Below the pieces are notes generated by a model. The model was given only the letters and a program-made list of their open reading frames with translations. It was not told the DNA's origin and ran no database searches. A DNA stretch of 64,000 bases from Alternaria dauci (taxonomy: Eukaryota > Ascomycota > Dothideomycetes > Pleosporales > Pleosporaceae). Below are positions 24,133 to 36,268 of this stretch, in pieces; the stretch's first letter is position 1, and every line of letters begins with the position of its first letter. The stretch lies in NCBI RefSeq assembly GCF_042100115.1, contig NC_091277.1:1364001-1428000 (forward strand). Reading direction: 5' to 3'. Made by a program: the position numbers and the translations under genes.

Positions 24133-25430
24133 TTCCGCTTGCGATGGCTGTTTGCCCTTTTCGTACCCCTTTGCTTACTTACGGGGCACCTACTTAATTA
24201 TCCTACCACCACATGTATATGTACATAAGTTCTGTTTTGCTTGCTTACTGCTCGGAGGTATGGTTTTGCAAGGCCCCAATAGCATTCTTCATCACTTGAT
24301 ATAGCACTTACTTGCATTCGACACCCTCAAAATACATGCAACTCGGCGTGTTTGCTACTCCTTTTTTTATTTCTATATAACCGTTGCTTTGATTGAAGTA
24401 CGTGGATAGGCCCGATAATGGTTGTTGGGGGAAGTCAGCGTATGCGACTTTATCGGCCCTTTAATTGTATGTCTAGATTGAGGCTGAGGTGCGTGGTATG
24501 ATGGCTGAGCTATTGAGTGGGAGACGGACGGAAATGCGTAGCTTTGAAATCAAGATATTCCAGACCCGAATGAAGCTCTGAACAATGTGCTATGCGAAGA
24601 AAAACTGCACAAAATACATGTCACAAGTGCGGGATGGAACTACCCCTGTTCTCAAGCTGTGGTTCACCTTTGGCGCGAAACAGATGCGAGACCAAGCCTT
24701 TGCCAAGTAAAGCTTAGCCCGGCACATCAGTGGCATGAACATCCTTGCTGTGGCTGGCTGGCCGATCCGAGGTCGTATTTACATAAAACCGCGCACGCGT
24801 TCGTGGCTCTGCTTGTCAAGCGTTGCAATTTTCAGTAGGGCGTCGTAAATATACATCGGCCAACTGCATCGTCTCCAAGGCATTCGTCATCGTGCAGCCA
24901 AGTCCAAAAAATGCCCGATGTCGCGTTGTCAAAAGCATGACAAGCAGGTGTAGCGATGACGAAAGCACACCAAGCTTCCTTCGCACCCCGGCTTATTTGC
25001 GCCAATAACTCGGCCCACTGCGAATGTGGCTCATGTTAACTAGCGTAATAGACCGGCTGAGCCGAATGATGCATGTCCGCGTGAGTGAGGGAGAGGATGC
25101 GTGTGTTTTAAAGCCGGCACATCCCCTCGCTCCCAGCAAAAGGATCCACTGCGTTTCCTCCGGCCTTACATTACCTTACTCTTACCTTCACGCTTAACCT
25201 CCTACTTCGCAAGGGCTGCTATCGTTTCCACAAGCGACGATCAAGACTCTGGTGGCTCCTCGGCGAAAACTTGGTACGAGACTTGGTTGCGCGGCACCTA
25301 CCTGATTGATCACCACCGGTTGCTGCCTCGTCTTAGCTACATCACCGGTGAACAAACGAGTTGCGAACGCATAATATCAAATCGAACACGAGCCTTAAAC
25401 CGCACACTCTAGAGAATCGTCGTAATCAAC
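24133..25430. promoter_or_regulatory. SLA1 3' region and CYSTM-like gene promoter
   Basis: 1.3 kb. It contains a CCCCT element at 25123-25127, the core of the fungal stress response element, about 300 bp upstream of the small cysteine-rich gene. A single 5-mer is weak evidence. No ORF supported. Confidence 0.35.
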
Positions 25431-25912
25431 ATGTCGAACCAAGGCTACTACCAAGGCGGTCCTCAGTACCCACAGCAAAGGTACGTTGCTTTTTTACTCT
25501 AAGAAGACAACTCAGACGTGTTTTGCAAAGCCATGCACATTTGATCCTTTTCGCGACAACGAATATCCTCTATCTAGTGGAGGAACGGAGAATGTTAACA
25601 TTATCTTGATAGCTACGGTCCTCCAGGCGGCCAAGGCTACGGCCAACCACAATACGGCGCTCCACCACCACAGCAACAAATGTACTACGGTCCTCCACAA
25701 GGACAATATCAACAGGGTCCGCCACCCAAACAGAAGAAGGACAGGGGTTGTCTGACGGCTTGGTGAGTTGGCATCGTACACACTATGGAAAAAAAAGAAG
25801 GAATCGCATCTAACATAAGACTAGTTTGGCAACACTTTGCTGTTGTTTCGTTTGCGAGGAGGGATGCGAGTGTTGTGCTGATTGCTGCGAGTGTGCGGCA
25901 GAGTGCTGTTAG
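25431..25912 (+). CDS. Small Cys-rich CYSTM-like tail protein
   Basis: Three short exons, 25431-25480, 25613-25762 and 25825-25912, giving 95 aa. Frame is kept at both junctions (phase 2 each). Introns are 132 nt (gtacgt...gatag) and 62 nt (gtgagt...ctag, with a ctaac branch site). The N-terminal 60 residues are Gly/Tyr/Pro/Gln-rich (YGPPGGQGYGQPQYG type). A basic PPKQKKDRG hinge follows, then a C-terminal cysteine block starting CLTACLATLCCCFVCEE and ending with ADCCECAAECC. This arrangement matches CYSTM, the cysteine-rich tail-anchor module of small eukaryotic membrane proteins linked to stress tolerance. The gene is too fragmented to appear as a long reading frame. Convergent with the gene at 26472-28958. 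Confidence 0.8.
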
Positions 25913-26471
25913 ACAATGGGAATGGTAATGAGGAGGCGCACAGGGATGCTGACCGACCATCGGGCGTTGGGAACATGATATCAGCACACGTCGGTTATGC
26001 AGCTGAGCGTCGGCGAGACGTGAGTCTGCTCACATGTTCATTCTTGGTTCTTTGTTTTCTTAAATATACCTGACCGACTTTTTTTCCTACTATATGCCCC
26101 CCCCCCCAACAACCTCTCTGTTTCTCGCAGCAAGAGCAGTGCGTGTTTTTTTTTTCAACTATCAATTTGACGTGGTAAAGTAGAGCAACTGTAAAATGAA
26201 GCTTATATATCTGCATCCAGCGGCTTTCGCACGTGCTGTTCTTAGAAGCATGGTAATGCAACGTCACTAAATGCAAGCCCGCAGGACTATTTGTATTTCC
26301 TACTGGAATGTCATCATATAAGAAACCCAAGGTGATATCATAGGTGTCTATCCATCAGTAGTTACTAGGAGCCGGACCAAACTCAATACCCACTCGCACG
26401 GAAGCCACAAGAGTTCCAATAGCAAACTTTGTGCATGCACCCATCGTCACTCCTGAATCACCACCAACAAA
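25913..26471. terminator. Convergent 3' ends, homopolymer runs
   Basis: 559 bp between two converging genes, so it should hold both polyadenylation regions. It contains a run of about 10 C at about 26098-26107 and a run of about 10 T near 26145-26155. No ORF supported. Confidence 0.45.
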
Positions 26472-28958
26472 CTAGACCTCCTTCCAACTCTGACTGGTCA
26501 CCCTATCCCTTGCATCCAATCTTCCACCCCTATCCATATTTCGGTACTCCCTCGCAAGCCCACCTCTATCACTGCCTTGATCAATCATCCTCACAGTTCT
26601 TCTCTCTTCCACGAATGTAGCAGGTCGCCCATTCTCATCGATACCCCTCCAGCTTCTAACTTCAGTAATGTTGCCAGAGTGTCCGCTCTCCGAATCTGTG
26701 TGATCTTCTTCTTGTCTTCGGTGGCTGGGTGGTGGGGTCACAGATCGGGTACGTGCGAGAGCTCGAGTGCGAGAGACGTGACGATACAGTGGCCGTGGTG
26801 GACGTTCGGGAGATGCGGTGGAGGGTGGTGGACGTGATGTATGGCGAGCTGTCAGAGGAGAACCCTGCCGGACGCGAGTCTCTCCAAAGCGTCTAGGTGG
26901 AGGAGAGGGCGAAAGACGGCGCTGACGGTCAATACGTATCTCTTCTTCGTACTCTCTTCTCGGGGATTGTGATGAGTGGCGGACACAGATTCTCTCAAAG
27001 TCCTGAGTTGGTGGCTCAAGCGGGGGACCATCCACGACTCGGTGCCCAGAGTACTCTCTATAGTGATCATAGTTGTCTCCGCTGGCCATTTGTGCATCTC
27101 CATACCTTGGTCTACCTCGTGGTTCAGGTGCCAGCTCCTCTTGCCTTCTTCCTTCACCAAAATGGACACGTGGTCCACCCACTTCGACATGAGTGCTCTC
27201 TTGGCTTTCGCGCATTGTGTCCTTCCTCCAGTAAGAGGTTTTGCGATCGGTGCCTATGGGTTTTAGTATGCTCCGGCTAGGTGACTCTAGACGGCGACGT
27301 GGCACAGAGTCAGCATTGCTTGAAGTTTCATCTGACGCCCTGACAAAACTACACTGCTCTGCAACGATCGGCCGGTACGGCCTTGGATGCGACATGAGGC
27401 GAGCTCCCGCTTCCTTGCTCCGCCTATTAGCACGAACGCTGACTCGAGCGGGAGATCTAATTTGGCTCCTGGGCCTGAACTCTTGCGATTCACTCCGATA
27501 TACGACTCGCGTGGATCTCGTCTGAGGCGGAGGAGATGAACTGAGCTCGACGATTCTAGAACTCGTTTGACGTGGTGGGCTACTCTCAATCTTCCTGTAT
27601 GAATGAGTACGGACAACATCTGGTGGAGGCCATACCTCATCAGATCTTGAGGTGCGACTGGGGAGTGGCGCAGGTGGCGCAGAGTATACTTCATCCGACT
27701 GTGTTGCCCTTGAGCGAACAACGTCAGGCGGGGGCCAGACTTCTCCAGCGTACCTTGACGAACGAACAGGACTTAACGAAGAAGTCTGCATCTTCTGCTC
27801 AGTCCTGAAACTCTCGCGAGGTTGTTGGAGTACTCGTAGGCCTAGGTGTGCTTGACTAGACTCTCGTCTAATCACGCGTGGGCGGCTGGGAGAGTATCGC
27901 GTAACATATGTTTTCTCTCTGCTTCGCCTCCGACCCCTGCGTTCGTCATGTTCGACGTCGACATGAACACACTCTCCAACCCACTCGCACGGTACATCAG
28001 CTGTGCACTTTCGGATGTGTGTGTATTTGCTGCTTGAACGATGTGAGCTCTTAAGCTTCCTCTCGCATCGTCGACAGAGTGTGGGAACTATAGGCTTGCC
28101 AGGGATGACCGGGTTGTTGCGATGGAAGCCTGCGGAGCGCATTTGGCCGCAGTGACTACAAGTGTGACAGAGCATAACTGGTACAGCTACTTCCTCGACC
28201 TGCGGTGGCGGTACCGCGGTTGCCTGCGATTGCCCATATCGTTGGTAGTGAAATCGTTCGCTTGTTTGCTGTGATCTTGACTCCATGATGTCCTGCTGTG
28301 TATTCCGTGACGATGGTACCATGGCGCTCGTAAGTGGAGCCGTTTGCCGACGATTTATATCAGAGTCCGGATTGTGATACTGCCAACCGGCGTTATATCC
28401 CGGAGGCGGGGGGAGGGAACTGTAGTTTCCTGGTGCCTGGGTATATCCTGATGGGCCAGCTGTTGACATCTGTTGTTGACCCTGTTGTTGTGCCTGCGGA
28501 CTTAGAAGCGGCGCTGGGCGCTGCGGAATTCCTGTCTGACTGTATGTGCCTTGACCGTATCCAACGTGCGGATATCCTCCCTGGTACCCCGGAAACGAAG
28601 CGACGGAAGAGGAAGCTGCCGGCGGAGGTGTTGGCGCCGCGGGAGGGATCCCAAGGCCCGGAAATTGCTAGAAAGGTGTAAGTTGTAGTCCATGACTTGG
28701 GCGAATCATGCAGGAGATCCGACCAAACAGTCCGATTCTGAGTACTTCTACATGTCGTCGTTAGCCAATTCATAATCTCGGGGAGTCGCAGCGCACTTAC
28801 ACATTGAAAAGATACGAGTTGGCTGGCTGGGCAAAGGAACCCGGGTACTGAGGGATTGGCTGACCTTGATTCTGGCCTTGTTCGTGGTTGCCACTGCCGC
28901 TGCCGCCAGTGCGGCCCATGTACGACTCAAAGGCCCTTCTCTGCTCTTCGTTCGCCAT
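26472..28958 (-). CDS. Disordered fungal protein with conserved Cys module
   Basis: Two exons, 28958-28803 and 28667-26472 (783 aa). The 135-nt intron uses a gtgtaa donor two bases from a better-looking gtaagt. Only the gtgtaa choice keeps frame with the tttctag acceptor. The N-terminus (MANEEQRRAFESYMGR) is followed by a Pro/Gln/Tyr-rich region. At about residues 216-300 lies a compact cysteine module: VMLCHTCSHCGQMRSAGFHR, then LCRRCERKLK, then KCTADVPCEW. Spacings of the CxxCxxC and CxxC type suggest metal binding. The remaining 480 residues are Arg/Ser/Pro-rich, RS-like and probably disordered. I know no function. A nuclear or RNA-related role is a guess from composition only. Confidence 0.75.
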
Positions 28959-29408
28959 TGTGTGGTTGTGGTAGGTGCGGACGTGCGACTGGACGTGGAG
29001 GGGGAAGGCCGAAGGGCGGCCCTGATCGTGGAAGCCACGTGGGCGACGAGGAAGAAAGACGCAATGGGTGTCAAGAGGAAAGAGCGACAAGAAGAAAGGT
29101 GGGGTAAACGGAAGATGGACCAAGAGGACTATAGAAAACCTTGTTGCCACAAGCGGTGAACGCGAGGTCAAAGTGAAGGAAAACCACCTGACCGCAATCC
29201 GCACCCATCATCTACAGGCGAAGTACTCGAGCCGTGTCGCCAGCCACGGCATCTACGCATTGTTGCCGCAACTCACCTCATAGATACTTGCAATGGGAGC
29301 TAAAATTCTTTTATTTCTTCCCAGACGCCCGCCTGCGAACAATGCCGGTATGGCTTATTTTGTACAAATGCTGCAAATCTCTAGCAAGACCGTCATACAG
29401 TTATATAT
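28959..29408. promoter_or_regulatory. Promoter of the 783-aa gene and STT3 3' region
   Basis: 450 bp between two minus-strand genes. It should hold the STT3 terminator and the promoter of the Cys-module gene. Nothing further recognised. Confidence 0.4.
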
Positions 29409-31835
29409 CTACTCCACTCTCAAGACCCTAGGTCCCTTTCTCTTCGTGGTCCTCTTCTTCTTGTGGCCCTTGTCAAACGACACGGCGCTTTGGTGGTCGC
29501 GGCCAAAGTTGTCAAGATCCTTGACCTTGTAGATCCTGATGATCCAGTTCTCGCTGGTGAAGGCCTCCTCGATGGTGCTGAGCTCGGGGCCTTGTGCGGG
29601 GAGACGCGCGTTACGAACACGGTCCTGGGCCTGTCCAGCGGGGAACAGTGCGTTGTAATTGTAGTACGACATCTTGTACCTAGTGACGGCGTTAGTATTT
29701 GCTATGACTGGTAGGGACGGGATCACTTACATCAAGCTGTTCTTCATAGTCTCGGTGGCCTCACCGTCTACGCGATACTCGCCTCGTGCGGTGAAGAAGT
29801 TGCGTTCCTTGACCTCATCAGGCCAGATACCCTCAGCAATCCTGACCATCCAGAGGAACTTGTTGATGTCATCGCCAGAGTAGCCTAGAAGACCACCAAA
29901 GACGACCAAAACATAGTCAACCTCGTGCTGGCGCATAATGGGGTAGCTGACCTCCTCCCTCGAGCTCATAGCTTTACCAACGGTAGCAATGTGCGTGTTG
30001 TTCCAGGTGTTGTTATCGACAAGGGTAGGGCGGTCAGCCATACCACCAATCTGGTAACCATAGTCCCACCACGACATGATCTTGGCGTCCTGGGGGGTGT
30101 TCTGTCTGAGCCAGTAATATGCCTCACGGTAATCATCGATGATGTGTTGGCTGCCGTCAGGAAGCCTAGACGCGAGCACGACCGAGGGCGAAGAATAGGC
30201 GTTGGAAGTGACCCATGTGCAGTGAAGGACGAAGAGCATGAGGTAGATGGCGGAGGCTCCGGCAACGGTAAGCTTGGAGGCGTACGAGTAGATTCCAACG
30301 AGCGGGTTGCGCGTAGATCGGAGACCTTCGGGGATCACTACCGCAGCGGCAACTGACACAGCATCAGTGCTGCCGTTCTCGGTAACGGGCTCGGGAGTCT
30401 TGACATCCAGGTAGGTATCGAGGATCTTGGAGAAAGCCATTGCCGATGCTACGCAGACAATAGGAGTCAGAGTAAGCATGAGACGGACCATGACACCAGC
30501 GAAGTAGCTGGCAAGCACAGCGTAGATGACGATGAAGACCTGCTCGTCGGTCAAGGTCTGGAAGCACAGGTAGACACCTGCGGGGAAGAGCCAGATCATG
30601 AAGTTGAGATCGAAGAAGAAGGCAGGCCATGCAGTAGGCTGATGCTCGGAGACGGAGGCAATGATGGGAATGTGGATCTTGGCATATCCAGTGTCCCAGA
30701 GCGAGTAGAAACGGCCAGTCCAAGGCGCGATGACTCCGGAGACGGTCAGTAGCACCAGTCCTCCGACGCCGATGACGAAGACACCGAGGACAAGAGCGCG
30801 GAGCAGCGTTTGGAATTGCTTGCCGGGGAGTTGTGCGCGAACCCAGTCGACAAAGGCAACCAGCTGGAGGAGGCCAAAGACACCGAGCGCGGACATGTGC
30901 TCGCTACTGCGGATGGGCAAGAAACCAACAAAGGGAATCTGCATGCTCGCAAGCGTACCAAGCGCATACCACGACGTGTAGCTGACATACAACCTCGGGC
31001 TGTATCGTCCCATGCAGATCAGGACGAAAACATGCAGAGGCAGCAAGTTGGTGATGAAGACGTATCCACCCCACGCTGACACCATGTATCCGTAGAATAG
31101 CGCACTCATTGCACCCCAGAACATTGATCCGTTCTTGACCGCCTTGATCCACAGATAAAAGGTGAATACGAGCAGGAAGATGGCAATGGCCTCGTTATCG
31201 TAACTTCCCGCGACGGATCGCGAAATGTAGCCGGGCGTGATGCCCATGAAGGCTGCGGCGAGCAGACCGGCGGAGGGCGATGGGACCATCTCGGAGGTCA
31301 GGAGGTAGGTCGCGAGCGCGGTAAGGCCTGAAAAGGCGGGGGCGAGGAGGACACAGATGTTTCGAATGTCAATGGGAAGGCTGATGGCGCGGAGGAAGTG
31401 GTAGATGACACCGCTGGTGACCATCAGTCCTGGGTAGAGAGTACCGCCAGTGACTCGCCCAAGAGGATGCCATGTTCCTGCATCCCGCGTTAGTCAATTG
31501 CATCTCGAGGGGGTCGAGGGGGTAATGCGGCGGAGGTGCATACGGTCGTCGAACCAGTCCCAGAAGCTGTAGAAGCCATTCTGTACTAGGTATTTTGTTG
31601 CTCGGAAGTTGAACCAGGGATCGACTGCGAAGCACAATCAGTCAATTGCTTCAACACTGTTTCCATTGTGGTACTGACATTCGTGGATGATGCTCTCAAA
31701 GCGGATCACGGAGAACAGACGGCTGCTTACAGCTGCTGCAGCGATGAGGACTAGGATAATCACTCGGAGCAAGCCTCGAGTGTTGCGGCCAGTCGCCTGC
31801 TTGAGGAGCTGCCCGTCGTCTGCGGCGGCAGCCAT
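29409..31835 (-). CDS. STT3: Oligosaccharyltransferase catalytic subunit STT3
   Basis: Four exons: 31835-31679, 31624-31544, 31477-29731 and 29679-29409 (751 aa). Introns are 54, 66, 51 nt, and all junctions keep frame. The N-terminal membrane segment is followed by the luminal loop [16 protein letters not shown], which contains the first acidic catalytic motif. About a dozen further hydrophobic segments follow, then SVSEHQP. The C-terminal luminal domain carries the WWDYG sequon-binding motif at about residue 549 and the glycosylated-loop motif [10 protein letters not shown]. The enzyme transfers the preassembled oligosaccharide from dolichol to Asn-X-Ser/Thr in the ER lumen. The last exon is basic ([10 protein letters not shown]). 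Length and motifs are normal; I see no defect. Confidence 0.97.
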
Positions 31836-32135
31836 GTTTGCAGGGGAAGATAAAGGAAGGTGAGGTTGTTGGTCGCAAGGCCGCGTCACGGAACTTCGCG
31901 AGAGCTGTGGTTCATGAGCACACGTTTCTAACTCCACGCCTCGGCATTTGGTTTCGCCGACATGCTTTCACCCACCACCCCTGCAACGTCATCATCGCGG
32001 ATGAGCATTGTCACATGTATTGGTTTTTTCACTTAATCATCATGACCGTATCAACACGAGCTCGACAACATATTGATTTAAATCATCTAAAGGGTATCTG
32101 GGTCTTGGTTGCCCACGTGCCATAAGCTACAAACA
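31836..32135. promoter_or_regulatory. STT3 promoter and 3' end of C2H2 gene
   Basis: 300 bp only, between the stop codon of the upstream minus-strand gene (32136) and the STT3 start. The STT3 promoter must be compact or overlap the neighbour's 3' end. No specific motif assigned. Confidence 0.45.
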
Positions 32136-34923
32136 TCATCCGAAGAAGTCCATCGATTCCATCATAAAAGCCTCTTCTTCTTGGAAATCACAGCTGTTGC
32201 ACAGTCGATGAGGGCAACTGGTACACGCAACGTCTACGACACCACAAGGACTTCTGCAGGAACACTGTGATAGTTAGCCAAACCATGCTTTCCTAAACGA
32301 TGAGCGGCTTACACAATAGCGATTCACTATAAGCATGGTTTGCTTGCGCTTTGGCGATCGTGGGCCATATGTGTCTTCTTCAACTGACCGTTTCCTTTTA
32401 TTTGCCTTCACAAAGCCTGGTGGGGGCGGTGGGGATGTCGTCGTCGCGTGGACTGACATCGGCATACCAGACATGTTGTGTTGAGGAGGCCGTGGTCGCG
32501 GCTGCGGGGCGTCGTCGTCGTCGTCCTCTCCAACAGCATCTACATCACAATCTTTATCCCTCTCATCCTCATCATCAAAGCGTTCACATTTCAGCTTCTC
32601 TTCAAGCAAATCCTTTTTCGGGCGGTTCTCCTCAGCACATATCCACTCATCAATGCTTTTCTTTTCCTTCTCAAAGTGATGTGCAATATGATCAAACCGC
32701 TCATCCCACGCTGCAATGCGCCGTTCTTTGAGCTGCTTTACAGCCCCGCATAAGCCACACCAGAAAGAACCTTGGCAGTTCTTCCCAATCTTGCTATCTG
32801 TTAAGCGCTTTTGGATCCCTTCGTATGCGATCTTGTGCTGCTTCTCTAGGTGGTTTTTGAAAGCTCCTTCTCGGTGAAGGTGCACGCCGCAAGTCTCGCC
32901 TGTCGGGAGTTTCTCTTCGCAACGAAAGGCTTCTTGCTGGAAGTGCTGGCTGTTCTCATGACGCTTCCAGTCCGACTTTGCGCCGAATCGTTTGTGGCAC
33001 TTGGGATATGTGCAGCCATAAGGCCGATCGTGTCGCTTCATGTGTTTGCGCAGATCACATTCACGAGCGACTACCACTCCGCAATGGAGATGTGGACATT
33101 TTTTATCGTTAGGAGGCGCATCTTTGCTGGAGCGACGCTGTCCTGCATGGGAGGATCCTGGGTCGCTGTTGAGAAGCTTCGTGACCATGTCCATCAACAC
33201 AGCATTCTTCTCTGGCATCGATTGCTCCGCAGATCCGTCTTCGCATTTGATATGTTCCTTTGCTTTCTGTATCATCTCTGACATGAGGCTTTCGAGGTTC
33301 ACAGGGTTTGGTGAGCGTGACTGTCGCTCAGACTTCTTTTTGAGCTCCTTTTGTTGCTCAGCCTTGGTCTGTGGGGCGTTGGACAGGGCAGAACTGGATG
33401 AAGACTGTTGGATTTTGAGGTTGTTTCTTCCAAGTGCGCGAGAAGCCGTCTTGGTGGTGAGCAGAGGCTTCTGTGTTCGCTTGAAAGATACTCCCGGTGC
33501 ATGATATTGAGGTTGTGTCGACTTTTGCGTTTTCAGAATACCCGCGTTGTGAGGTGCCGAGGTAGGTCTACCTCTAGACGGCCGCGATTGTGATTTAACG
33601 ATTTCCACAGGATTGAGACCTGGTCCAGGCGAGAACGAATGTCTGGCGCTCTGTGGCGTAAGGAAGTCCAACAAAGGTGGTACACTCAAGGACGGACTGA
33701 TTGAGAGAGTATTTTCCATCCCAGATACTGCAATATCAATGTCCATTGGTGCAACGCTAGTTTCTTCCGTGGAGGAGTCATCGTTCTTTGGGTAGCATAT
33801 GGATCTACCAATGCCAATTTAGCTGGTGTTCTGAGCGGAAGGAACATGCATTTACCTTTTTATTACATCACCGACATCGTCGTCTTTGTGCATCCTCTCT
33901 ACATGTTGCTTGAAGTTGTCCAGACGCGGCCACGTTTTCCCTCTGTTTCTGCAGTTCTCTACCGCACATCTGTAAGATTTGTTGTCGATACCCTTTTGAT
34001 GGAGACTTCTTCGGTGCCTATCGAGATCGTTTGTTGTTGTAAACCCCTCTGTTCGCTTGCAGCCAGCTACCTCGCACTTGAAGGGCTTGTCGTGTTTGAG
34101 CATATGTTTTCTGCCGCCATCAGTCAGCACATGGCCATCTTGCAATCATGCCGCCTACGCACTTAAACTCTGAATTACATTTGAGCATCACTGGACACTT
34201 TGGACAGTGATACGCTTTCTTGGACTTGTTGCTACGGCTGCTGACGAGTGATTGCTGATCTGAAGGCATCCGTGACATCGTAGGAGCTTCGCTAGTGACG
34301 GACTCGACGTGCATGCCGTCCATATTAGACAGGAAGTTTGCAGGCAGCTCATGATCGACACAATCGGGCTCATTGCTCATGACAGACTGAGTGTTGTGCG
34401 AGAAGTAGCCTTCATCAGACGGTGAAGCCTGACTACCAATATCAGACTTCGGTCCGTGTGAGAACCGGAAGTTTGTATATGGTTGACGTTGCGGGCCATG
34501 AGACACACCGGATTGAGGATTTCTAAGGTTGAATGGACTCCAGGCTGGTTCGGGCATTCGGCTTGCACTTGCATTGTAGTAATGGGGAACATAATTTGGA
34601 TCGAGGAAGGATGACTCCCTGGGCATCTCGAATCCAATGCCACCATCTAGAGGAGAAAACTCCTGAGAGTAGTTCATGTGGTTAGGATCCCTTGAGTGTG
34701 TTGTATGTGTTGTATTGTTTGCGGAGCCCGGTGAGCTGAGCCTCCGGTTGCGTACGTCCTGTAAAAGCTGTGGCCGTTGAGAGGATTGCCATGGCTCCAC
34801 CGGCACGATATCGATATGCAAGTCAGGTATCTGTCCATTGTACTGATATCTGGTCGCAGAAAGATCGCTATAGGGTTGTGAACAGGCCCTGTTTGGGTTG
34901 TGGTGAGACATGTTCGCTATCAT
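32136..34923 (-). CDS. C2H2 zinc-finger regulator with Cys-rich tail
   Basis: Four exons: 34923-34163, 34110-33856, 33804-32313 and 32264-32136 (878 aa). Introns are 52, 51, 51 and 48 nt for the first, second and last respectively as 34111-34162, 33805-33855 and 32265-32312; all keep frame. Residues 1-230 are disordered. Three C2H2 fingers follow (YHCPKCPVMLKC...; FKCEVAGC...; YRCAVENC...RMH). After a disordered middle come three more (KKCPHLHCGVVV...; YGCTYPKCHKRF...; FRCEEKLPTGETCG...QH). A long FWCGLCGAV...DHIAHH element completes the set. The last exon adds a cysteine-rich tail starting CSCRSPCGVVDVACTSC. Expected to be a nuclear DNA-binding protein; target genes unknown. Confidence 0.82.
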
Positions 34924-36268
34924 GGGTCAGCATCTTTCGGGCTGCCTAAGGCATCAGCATCTCATCCACACTCTCGTGGACCACGACTAGAAGACGAAAG
35001 AAAGCACCGGAGTGGCACAAAAAACTCTCCATCAAGCACCGAAAAGAGGATTCGAGCTGCCTCTCAAAAGGCAACAGTAATACATACCTCTGATCCTCAG
35101 CTTTCAGCCTGCTGCAGAAGGATAGCCTGACGCCTGCCACAAGGAACGCAGCATGCAAACCGTTTCAGAGAGAGAGAGGTGCGCAGGTATGCATTAGTAG
35201 ACCCCAGCTGCAGCACACTGCCCCAATCTGCTAAGAGTGACAAGCCAGATAGGTGCGTGTAACAGGTAATGTGTATGAGGTCCTCCGTCTCGTGTCCCTG
35301 CGCACGGGCATGCGCTGCCTGGCCGGTGTGAGGAATGAGGAAGGGCTCCACACCAAGACGTCGTCACTTCATCGTATGCGCATGCTCTGAACAACTTGCT
35401 TCGGAACCTTTCGATTCGAGGTGAGCGAAATAGGGTAAGGCGGTATGTCGTCACGTCGCTTTCGACACGCTATGGTTATCGCAGCTCGAGGGCCATGATG
35501 GCGATGGCTAGGGCCACTGCGCATGTGGGCGGCCTCCCAGTCCTCCTCTCACCGGAGCGACACCAAGAAGGCAACCGTTGCCCTGTTTGCCCTCTTCCAC
35601 ATTTCTGCAAGCTCATTCGTGCTGCGGAAACACCTAGCGAGCCGTTTGTCGAATTGCAGATGCGGGACCTCATGCTGCGGGTGGCTGTGCTGATGAGGTC
35701 CTCCATGTGTGTCGGGGATGCAGGTAGCCAATTACCGCTCAGCCCTGGAATGCTCCCCGACGGCGCGATCGATTTAGTACGCCATGCTGATGTGTGTGAC
35801 TGGGCGCGGGGGCGCGTATTTTGGAAATGGACGCAAAGATGCCTCAGCCAGGACTTGTTACTGACTGTTGCCGACGAGAAACGTGACGCAATGAGGCCGC
35901 TTCGGACTGAGAGCTCGGGATCCAGAGAATGGGTCACGGCTTCCGTTTAAAGCTGGATTCCACACAACACATCGTTTCGCAAGGACCGCAATATGCAAGG
36001 GACGTGGTATCGTGCAGGTGACGCGCCGATGTCTATCATATCATGCATGCCTATTGCACCATAAGATGCTAATAATGTAGCCGACCCAATCTGTAAACGA
36101 CAGTAGGTGTCTTAACACGTCTAAACCAATTCGCCTCATAACCGTAAACTCATCTTCCAGTGCGCAAGAGTGGATATCGTAGGAAACAAAGGAAAACAAA
36201 ACAGACATCACAACGTGCTTCCCATCTTGGGTGGTCCATGGAAACTCTCCTCCTTCGCTTATCGTCCC
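34924..36268. other. Intergenic between two C2H2 genes
   Basis: 1.35 kb. Two overlapping antisense frames of about 150-185 codons exist at 35396-35950 without a recognisable domain, and the plus-strand one lacks an ATG start. I treat both as chance. The part nearest 34923 should be the promoter of the 878-aa gene. Confidence 0.4.

Noticed and set aside
35396..35950. Overlapping plus (184 codons) and minus (153 codons) frames
   Set aside because: They are antisense to each other, share no recognisable domain, have no splice partners, and the plus-strand frame has no ATG at its start. Best explained by moderate GC content.
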